A stretch of 11,364 nt of DNA from an uncultured Bacilli bacterium (lineage in GTDB: Bacteria; Bacillota_I; Bacilli_A; RF39; UBA660): NCBI GenBank assembly GCA_949440065.1, contig CASRZP010000040.1:1-11364 (forward strand). The letters run 5' to 3'. This document shows positions 6,449 through 11,364 of this stretch, piece by piece; positions within the stretch are counted from its first letter, which is position 1, and each line of letters starts with the position of its first letter. The notes beneath the pieces are model-generated. The model was not told the origin of the DNA. It saw only the letters and a list, made by a program, of their open reading frames with translations, and searched no databases. A program made the position numbers and the translations under genes.

Positions 6449-7813
6449 ATGGAAAAGAAAAAAATAATTTTATCTGTAGTTATGTTATTGCTATTAGTAG
6501 TTGTAACGATTGGCGTAACTTATGCAGCGTTTACTTTTTCCAAAGAAGGAACTGTTGAAAACACAATAGAATCATCAACGGTAATGTTAACATACACCGA
6601 AGGAAAAACAGGAATCATCCTAGAAGATGCTTTACCTATTAGTGATGAAACAGGAAAATTACTAACAGGGGATAACAATATTTTCGAGTTTACGGTAACA
6701 GCTACATTAGGTAAATCTAGTTTAATTGGCTATGAAGTAACAGCAGTGAAAATACCAATAACAGATATGACACCATTATTAGATAATGAAGTAAAACTTT
6801 ATCTAGAACGTGCCATAGATCCTGATACAACTTATGAAAGTATAATGGAACCTACAAATTTTATACCAAGAGAAACCCAGACAGAGATAGGATCACCTGT
6901 AGGAAGCATGATTTTAGACCAAGGAAATTTTACACAAGAGGGAACAACTATTCACCATTACCGTTTGCGCATGTGGGTAGATGAAAACACGGAAATTACA
7001 GATATGCAAAAGAAGTATGGAATAAAAATTAATGTGTATGCTAAACAAGATGTAGCAGTAGTAAAAGGTCCTAATCCAAATATTTTAAATGTTTATGTGT
7101 ATAATCAAGAAGCAGGTTCCTCTAATTTTTGTGTAACGGGGGAAGAAGCAACTTGTGTTGAATTAGAAATTCCTCCAAAAACTTATGAGGCTGGAACCAT
7201 TATTAAATATAAAGTGAACGATACCGAAGAAAAATATTTTCATGTGATGTTTGATGAGGGAGATACTTTGACTTTGCAGCAACGAGAAAATACAAATGAT
7301 TCGGTGGCGTGGTATGCTGATGCTGCTAAAAATACAAGTGGACCGTTGACAGCTTTATCAATATTAGAAGAAAACACAAAAAAGTGGACAAATGTATTAG
7401 AGCAGACATATACTTTAGGAATAACTACATTTAAAGATAATGCATTCACGGGTTGTAGTTATAACTTTATAGAAAAAAAATATAATTGTTCAGTAAATAC
7501 TTATACATTAGATAAGAGAACGGCAAAAGCAAGGATGATAACAGTGCAAGAAGCTCAAGCTTTAGGATGCACTACAAACCAAAAATCCTGCCCAATATGG
7601 ATGTATAATTACTTATTTGAATCTGTAAAGTATGGTGGAACAATTAATAAAACTGAAAATTTTATTTATTGGACAAGCTCTGCAATTTCAGGTGATTCTT
7701 ATTTAGCAATTATGATATCACATTCAGGTGATGTTTATGATAGTAATAATAATAGCGTTAGTGATACAGGTGCTGGAATTCGTGCAGTCATCAATATTTC
7801 CAAATATGCTTAA
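6449..7813 (+). CDS. Signal-anchored surface protein with C-type-lectin-like C-terminal domain
   Basis: A 454-aa protein of unknown function. A lysine-rich start and hydrophobic segment (about 6-28, IILSVVMLLLLVVVTIGVTYAA) form a signal peptide or anchor followed by AFTFSKEGTVENTIESS, an arrangement like TasA/camelysin fibre proteins. Residues about 45-200 look beta-rich. A second region (about 205-330) has the wording TLTLQQRENTNDSVAWYAD and GPLTALSILEENTKKWTNV. The tail (about 355-454) reads ARMITVQEAQALGCT, CPIWMYNYL, YWTSSA, SYLAIMISHSGDVYDSNN and GIRAVINISK, like lectin-fold domains of gut Firmicutes. Cysteines fall in close pairs (228/236, 336/347, 374/381), likely disulphides outside the cell. 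ATG 6449 lies 10 nt after AGGAGG (6433-6438); the GTG at 6440 is too close to it. No sortase motif is seen. An A8 tract lies at 7473-7480. Family naming is from pattern only. Confidence 0.7.
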   Translation: MEKKKIILSVVMLLLLVVVTIGVTYAAFTFSKEGTVENTIESSTVMLTYTEGKTGIILEDALPISDETGKLLTGDNNIFEFTVTATLGKSSLIGYEVTAVKIPITDMTPLLDNEVKLYLERAIDPDTTYESIMEPTNFIPRETQTEIGSPVGSMILDQGNFTQEGTTIHHYRLRMWVDENTEITDMQKKYGIKINVYAKQDVAVVKGPNPNILNVYVYNQEAGSSNFCVTGEEATCVELEIPPKTYEAGTIIKYKVNDTEEKYFHVMFDEGDTLTLQQRENTNDSVAWYADAAKNTSGPLTALSILEENTKKWTNVLEQTYTLGITTFKDNAFTGCSYNFIEKKYNCSVNTYTLDKRTAKARMITVQEAQALGCTTNQKSCPIWMYNYLFESVKYGGTINKTENFIYWTSSAISGDSYLAIMISHSGDVYDSNNNSVSDTGAGIRAVINISKYA

Positions 7814-7818
7814 AATTT

Positions 7819-7850
7819 AAGAGTACAAGACTAAAAGCTTGTACTCTTTT
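7819..7850. terminator. Shared terminator between convergent genes
   Basis: AAGAGTACAAG (7819-7829) and CTTGTACTCTT (7838-7848) form a perfect 11-bp stem with an 8-nt loop. TTTT (7847-7850) follows on the plus strand and AAATTTT on the minus strand. It lies in the 50-bp gap between the surface protein and rnjA, which converge, so it probably serves both. Confidence 0.75.
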
Positions 7851-7863
7851 AATGAAAAAAGCT

Positions 7864-9567
7864 CTAACTGTTCGTTGCTAGGGCTGTACTTTCTTTTTTA
7901 ATGTCTAAAATTACTGGCAAAATAATCGGACGTCTTCCCGTTAGTTCAAAAACCATAGGAATTAGTGAAGTTGTTATCGCATTTTTAATATCTGAAAAGT
8001 TCGCATTAGACTCTTTCAACTTTTCCACAATAGCAGTCGATGCAATTCCTTCAATCTTTCTGATTAACTCCTCATTTTCATTAATTAAAATGAATCCTCT
8101 TGTAGTAATATTTGGACGAATCAATAAACTTCGCTTTTTCATATCAATATTGGCGATGACGACTAAAATACCATCACTTGCCATAATCTTTCTATCACGT
8201 AAAACCGTACCACCGATTTCTCCGATTCGATTACCATCTACATACACATCAGGAGCAGGAATACTAGAATCTTTCCAAATCTTCCCGTTTAACATGGATA
8301 AAATATCTCCATTTTGTAATACAAACGTGTTTTCTTTAGGAATTCCACAGTCGATACCTACATTCGCATGATTTTGAAGCATTCGATAATCTCCATGGAA
8401 CGGCATTAAATACTTAGGCATAATTAAACGAATCATCAACTTTAACTCTTCAATATTAGCATGTCCTGAAGTATGTAGTTCACTAAATGATGTGTTAGTA
8501 AATACTTTAACACCTTTTAAATATAACTTATTAATCGTTTTAGAAATACTTAGTGCATTTCCTGGAATTGCACTAGATGAAAATACGACAATATCATCAG
8601 GTCTTAACTTAATTTGCTTATGATTTCCTTCCGCAATTCTAGATAATGCTGCAAGTGGTTCACCTTGAGAACCCGTACATAATATCGTAACTTCTCCAGG
8701 CTTCATTTGGTTAGCTTCTTCTGGTGTACAAAAAATTTCTTTATGATTGATGTATCCGCCTTTAATAGAAATATCAATATTATTTTCCATACTTCTACCA
8801 AAGATACAAATTTTTCTATTGTGTTTAAAACAAGTTTCTACAATATGTTTTAAACGATAAATGTTAGAGGCAAACGTAGCAATGATAATCCTTTGTCTTT
8901 GATACTGATCGAATATTGAAGATAGGGCATCATCTACTTTAGACTCACTAATAGACATTCCCTCATTTAAAGCATTGGTACTATCACTAATTAATAAGTC
9001 AACGCCACGTTTTCCAATCTCTGCCATTTTATGTAGGTCAGCCATTGGTCCAATGGGAGTTAAGTCAAACTTAAAGTCTCCTGTTGTTACCACGGTTCCA
9101 TTTGGTGTTGTTACTGCTATTCCATGTGAATCAGGAATAGAGTGGGTAGTTCTAAAAAATTCTACCTCGATATGTTTAAATTTTAGTTTAGTCTCATCGG
9201 TATACACAAATAAATTGTCATAACGGATATTTTTGTCTTCTAATTTTAAAGCAATTAATTCTTTAGCTTGATTAGGTGCATAAATTGCTGGAATATCAAC
9301 CGTTTGTAATAAAAAGGGAATTCCACCAATGTGGTCTTCATGTCCATGCGTAATAATTAACGCTTTGATTTTTGATTGATGTTGTTTTAAAAAAGTATAA
9401 TCAGGTAAAACATAATCAATTCCTAATAATTCTCCTTCTGGAAAACTAACCCCTGCATCAATAATGACAATTTCGTCTCCATGCATTACACAATACATGT
9501 TTTTTCCGACTTCTCCTAAACCTCCTAAAACAATAATTTTTGTTTCAATTGGTTCACTGTTATTCAT
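7864..9567 (-). CDS. rnjA: Ribonuclease J (J1-like)
   Basis: RNase J is a cytosolic metallo-beta-lactamase/beta-CASP nuclease with 5'-to-3' exonuclease and endonuclease activity, acting in mRNA turnover and 16S rRNA maturation. The 567-aa protein is close to the 555 aa of Bacillus J1. Metal ligands are all present: HGHEDH at 74-79, H142 in TTHSIPDSHG, and D164 in TTGDFKFD. The beta-CASP part has GRSMENNIDI (257-266), CTGSQGEP (297-304), SSSAIPGN (330-337) and HTSGHA (365-370), and H391 follows in PFHGDYRM. The C-terminal domain (about 455-567) ends with TGRRPIILPVIL as in J1. Catalytic residues and close similarity along the whole length favour J1 over J2, although the two are hard to part without a tree. 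ATG 9567 has AAAGGAG (9579-9573) 5 nt upstream. It stands alone on the minus strand, not next to the RNA-polymerase epsilon gene as in Bacillus. Confidence 0.95.
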   Translation of the reverse strand: MNNSEPIETKIIVLGGLGEVGKNMYCVMHGDEIVIIDAGVSFPEGELLGIDYVLPDYTFLKQHQSKIKALIITHGHEDHIGGIPFLLQTVDIPAIYAPNQAKELIALKLEDKNIRYDNLFVYTDETKLKFKHIEVEFFRTTHSIPDSHGIAVTTPNGTVVTTGDFKFDLTPIGPMADLHKMAEIGKRGVDLLISDSTNALNEGMSISESKVDDALSSIFDQYQRQRIIIATFASNIYRLKHIVETCFKHNRKICIFGRSMENNIDISIKGGYINHKEIFCTPEEANQMKPGEVTILCTGSQGEPLAALSRIAEGNHKQIKLRPDDIVVFSSSAIPGNALSISKTINKLYLKGVKVFTNTSFSELHTSGHANIEELKLMIRLIMPKYLMPFHGDYRMLQNHANVGIDCGIPKENTFVLQNGDILSMLNGKIWKDSSIPAPDVYVDGNRIGEIGGTVLRDRKIMASDGILVVIANIDMKKRSLLIRPNITTRGFILINENEELIRKIEGIASTAIVEKLKESNANFSDIKNAITTSLIPMVFELTGRRPIILPVILDIKKESTALATNS

Positions 9568-9621
9568 AATAACTCCTTTCTTTTTTATATATCAGTACAC
9601 ATAAAGAACTAACTTCTTAAG

Positions 9622-9650
9622 ATTATACTATAAAATTTATCTTTTGTCCA
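9622..9650 (-). promoter_or_regulatory. rnjA promoter
   Basis: On the minus strand, TGGACA (9650-9645), a 17-bp spacer and a perfect TATAAT (9627-9622) predict a start near 9615 and a leader of about 48 nt. One copy of the TGTAAAT motif (9671-9685) lies about 20 bp upstream of the -35. Confidence 0.8.
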
Positions 9651-9670
9651 TTCCTTTTTTCTAGTGATTG

Positions 9671-9862
9671 TTACTATTTACAGCCGTTTTTTCTTTATTT
9701 ATGGAGTTTTAACTTAAAATACTAATCGAAAATAGGTTGTAAATATCCATTTTTGTATAGATTTCATAAGTAAAAATCAAATTAAATATTGCTAAACCCT
9801 TTATAATAAAGGAATTGCTATTTGCAATTTAGCTGTAAATACTAACTAATGATTTACACACC
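9671..9862. repeat. Four copies of a GGYTGTAAATA-like motif in the rnjA/membrane-protein intergenic region
   Basis: The copies, read in the same sense, are: 9685-9671 (minus) GGCTGTAAATAGTAA, 9735-9749 (plus) GGTTGTAAATATCCA, 9831-9845 (plus) AGCTGTAAATACTAA, and 9862-9848 (minus) GGTGTGTAAATCATT. The first and third agree at 13 of 15 bases. The last two face each other as a 7-bp inverted repeat (TGTAAAT 9834-9840, ATTTACA 9852-9858, 11-nt spacer) just before the extended -10 at 9867-9875. They are candidate binding sites for one regulator. The rest of this 406-bp gap (9568-9973) holds two promoters, a small palindrome CCTTTA-TAA-TAAAGG (9798-9812) and no gene that I can support. Confidence 0.5.
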
Positions 9863-9866
9863 TTCA

Positions 9867-9875
9867 TGATATAAT
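9867..9875 (+). promoter_or_regulatory. Extended -10 promoter of the small membrane protein
   Basis: TGA directly before a perfect TATAAT (9870-9875) is a classic extended -10. No good -35 lies 16-18 bp upstream; that position is taken by the TGTAAAT/ATTTACA inverted repeat. The predicted start is near 9882, giving a leader of about 92 nt. Confidence 0.7.
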
Positions 9876-9973
9876 GGAAGTACTAAAAACAATTTGGTGT
9901 TTAAAAACGTTTATTTTATAACCAGTTAGATGCGTTTGATGAGAAAAATTTTTTTATTGCAAGGAGATGAACC

Positions 9974-10360
9974 ATGAAAATAGTGTTTTATTATTATATT
10001 CGTTATCAATTATTGATGGTAGCAGGTTTTATATTAACTCGTATAGGGCTACCTTTAAATGATAATATGCTATATGTTGCTTTTATTTTGTATAATTTAG
10101 TAGCGATTTTATTAGGGGTAAGTCGTCCTTTAGAAAATAGAAGGGATATTTCCTATAAAAAGTTGTTGAAATTTATGTTGCTTTTTTCCACGTTAGGTAA
10201 TCTAGTACTATTATATTATGCGTATGTTCCTACTAATGAGCGGGTGCTTATGTTGATTGTGAATGTAGCAGAGTGGATTTTAATGCGTCCTAGGTATGAT
10301 AAAGAAAAAGAAATTATCGATAAAAGCATAGAAGAATATTTTAAAACGCATAAGCGATAA
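9974..10360 (+). CDS. Small multi-span membrane protein of unknown function
   Basis: A 128-aa protein with about four hydrophobic segments: about 10-28 (YQLLMVAGFILTRIGLPL), 32-50 (MLYVAFILYNLVAILLGV), 64-85 (LLKFMLLFSTLGNLVLLYYAYV) and 90-104 (RVLMLIVNVAEWILM). It ends in a charged cytosolic-looking tail (PRYDKEKEIIDKSIEEYFKTHKR). A basic loop (RPLENRRDISYKK, about 51-63) separates the second and third spans. I recognise no family or catalytic motif. ATG 9974 has AAGGAG (9961-9966) 7 nt upstream, so the start is firm. It is transcribed alone from its own extended -10 promoter, with a terminator after it, and has operator-like repeats at the promoter. That points to individual regulation rather than a shared operon with ftsY. 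Confidence 0.75.
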   Translation: MKIVFYYYIRYQLLMVAGFILTRIGLPLNDNMLYVAFILYNLVAILLGVSRPLENRRDISYKKLLKFMLLFSTLGNLVLLYYAYVPTNERVLMLIVNVAEWILMRPRYDKEKEIIDKSIEEYFKTHKR

Positions 10361-10424
10361 ATTTTGAATTCAATCTAGAAAAAAATTGTATTTGTAAAAA
10401 AATTGACTTTTTTCTGTTTAAAAT

Positions 10425-10450
10425 AAGGTGTTATGAATTAGCACTTTTTT
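10425..10450 (+). terminator. Terminator after the small membrane protein
   Basis: AAGGTGTTA (10425-10433) pairs with TAGCACTTT (10439-10447) across a 5-nt loop, a 9-bp stem with two G-T pairs. Six T follow at 10445-10450. Confidence 0.6.
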
Positions 10451-10461
10451 GTATTTTCTAC

Positions 10462-10479
10462 TTAATTCTTATGAATTAA
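10462..10479. repeat. Short perfect inverted repeat upstream of ftsY
   Basis: TTAATTC (10462-10468) and GAATTAA (10473-10479) flank TTAT. The 10-mer TTATGAATTA within it (10469-10478) also occurs at 10431-10440 in the preceding terminator loop. It ends about 20 bp before the ftsY -35. It may be an operator or a weak second terminator followed by TAATTTTTAAT. Confidence 0.4.
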
Positions 10480-10499
10480 TAATTTTTAATCTAAAATTC

Positions 10500-10528
10500 A
10501 AGACATTTTAATAGAAATTTGATACAAT
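10500..10528 (+). promoter_or_regulatory. ftsY promoter with extended -10
   Basis: AAGACA (10500-10505), a 17-bp spacer and TGA-TACAAT (TACAAT 10523-10528) form an extended -10 promoter. The predicted start, near 10535, is only about 10 nt before the ftsY ATG. Confidence 0.65.
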
Positions 10529-10544
10529 GATAATGGTGATGACA

Positions 10545-11364
10545 ATGGGATTATTTAGCAAGATAAAATCAATGTTCAAACAAGAACAGGAAAAGAATTT
10601 ACAAGATGAGAAAAAAATAGAATTGGATGAAGAACAGAAAGAAGAAAAAGAAGTTCAAGGCGAAGTTAAAAATAATGATGTTCCTAAAGCTTCTAAAGAA
10701 TCAAAATCAGTTAAGATTTATGAAAAGGGACTAACGAAAACTAGAGAAAATTTTGTATCAAAATTAGTCAATTTAACGAATAAGTATCATGCGATTACGG
10801 AAGAGTATTTTGATGAGTTAGAAGAAATCTTAATCATGGCGGATATTGGTGTTAATACGGTAATGAATTTTATGGATAGACTTCGCTCTCGTGTTGCTAG
10901 TGAAAAAATTACCGATGTAAATGAATTAAAAGAAATTATCGTCGATGAGTTATTTATCATTTATGTTAATGATGATGTGTTAGTCGATAAGATACAATAT
11001 GCCACCACTGGGCCAACGGTGTTATTATTTGTGGGTGTTAATGGTGTAGGAAAAACAACAACAATTGGAAAAATTGCTTATCAGTTAAAACAACAAGGTA
11101 AAAAAGTTTTGCTAGTAGCAGGAGATACCTTTAGAGCAGGGGCTATTGAACAACTAGAAGAATGGGGACAAAAAATTGAAGTTGATGTTTCCACAGGAAT
11201 GGAAAATCAAGACCCTTCTAGTGTCATCTTTGATGGGCTAACCAAAGCAAAAAATGAAAATTATGATGTAGTGCTCATTGATACAGCAGGAAGACTACAA
11301 AATAAAGTAAATTTAATGAAGGAATTAGAAAAAGTCAATCGAGTCATTGGAGGAATTATTGATG
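10545..11364 (+). CDS. ftsY: Signal recognition particle receptor FtsY, 5' part
   Basis: FtsY is the GTPase receptor that docks SRP-ribosome complexes at the membrane for co-translational insertion. The frame is open to the window's end, giving 273 residues. MGLFSKIKSMFKQ is a typical amphipathic start. A charged acidic A domain follows to about residue 55, then the helical N domain (about 58-150, with LEEILIMADIG). The G domain begins with P-loop GVNGVGKTT (164-172), then DTFRAGAIEQL (194-204) and DTAGR (246-250). DTFRAGAIEQL is the FtsY-type insertion-box form rather than Ffh. ATG 10545 is chosen for the family-like N-terminus and a weak GGTGATG (10535-10541) just before it. In-frame starts at 10527, 10533, 10536 and 10539 would add MIMVMT-like residues; the first two lie at or before the predicted transcription start. 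The C-terminus, with the remaining G motifs, is outside the window. Confidence 0.95.
   Translation, partial: MGLFSKIKSMFKQEQEKNLQDEKKIELDEEQKEEKEVQGEVKNNDVPKASKESKSVKIYEKGLTKTRENFVSKLVNLTNKYHAITEEYFDELEEILIMADIGVNTVMNFMDRLRSRVASEKITDVNELKEIIVDELFIIYVNDDVLVDKIQYATTGPTVLLFVGVNGVGKTTTIGKIAYQLKQQGKKVLLVAGDTFRAGAIEQLEEWGQKIEVDVSTGMENQDPSSVIFDGLTKAKNENYDVVLIDTAGRLQNKVNLMKELEKVNRVIGGIID

Noticed and set aside
7901..8371. Plus-strand open frame within rnjA.
   Set aside because: It lies antisense to a fully conserved RNase J domain and looks like no protein family.
9834..9858. TGTAA...TTACA as a GlnR/TnrA operator (TGTNA-N7-TNACA).
   Set aside because: The half-sites are 15 nt apart here rather than 7, and neither neighbour is a nitrogen-metabolism gene.
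1..11364. CRISPR array, tRNA, insertion sequence, known riboswitch or toxin-antitoxin pair.
   Set aside because: I saw no regular spaced repeats, cloverleaf, transposase or terminal repeats, or riboswitch core motif on either strand.

Overview
The window is an AT-rich piece of a Gram-positive chromosome, most likely from a walled, low-GC member of the class Bacilli. An uncultured gut lineage near the Mycoplasmatota/RF39 side would fit, but this placement is inference. It rests on a type B (Bacillus-type) RNase P RNA next to gpsB, Shine-Dalgarno-rich starts, RNase Y plus RNase J, and a gene order resembling the Bacillus ymfM-pgsA-(cinA)-recA-rny segment. Tryptophan is written TGG and TGA is not read through, so the standard bacterial code applies. 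MurE shows that the cell makes peptidoglycan, so it is not a true wall-less mollicute. Apart from one surface protein, one small membrane protein and one small ORF, this is core genome.

Layout: 1-206 is the 3' end of gpsB, and its stop codon lies inside the first helix of the RNase P RNA (202-554). A probable terminator (573-602) follows. Next come a RodZ/YmfM-like helix-turn-helix membrane protein (625-1128) and overlapping pgsA (1109-1705), closed by a terminator. recA (1933-2979) has its own promoters and is followed by murE (3063-4487), which has no visible ribosome binding site. A strong TTGACA/TAAAAT promoter drives rny (4712-6265), and a 39-codon ORF with a strong Shine-Dalgarno sits just downstream (6284-6403). 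A signal-anchored surface protein (6449-7813) ends in a C-type-lectin-like domain. A shared terminator separates it from rnjA, which runs on the minus strand (9567-7864). The 406-bp gap between rnjA and a small unknown membrane protein (9974-10360) carries divergent promoters and four copies of a GGYTGTAAATA-like motif. The window ends inside ftsY (from 10545).

How the genes work together: GpsB, RodZ-like protein, PgsA and MurE serve cell shape, division, anionic phospholipid synthesis and wall synthesis. RNase P RNA, RNase Y and RNase J are three central RNA-processing activities gathered within 9.5 kb. RecA handles recombination and FtsY delivers ribosomes to the membrane. I found no defence system, CRISPR array, insertion sequence or tRNA. 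The best candidates for something undescribed are the surface protein, whose tail resembles diversified lectin-fold proteins, the 39-aa ORF after rny, and the repeated operator-like motif between rnjA and the membrane protein.
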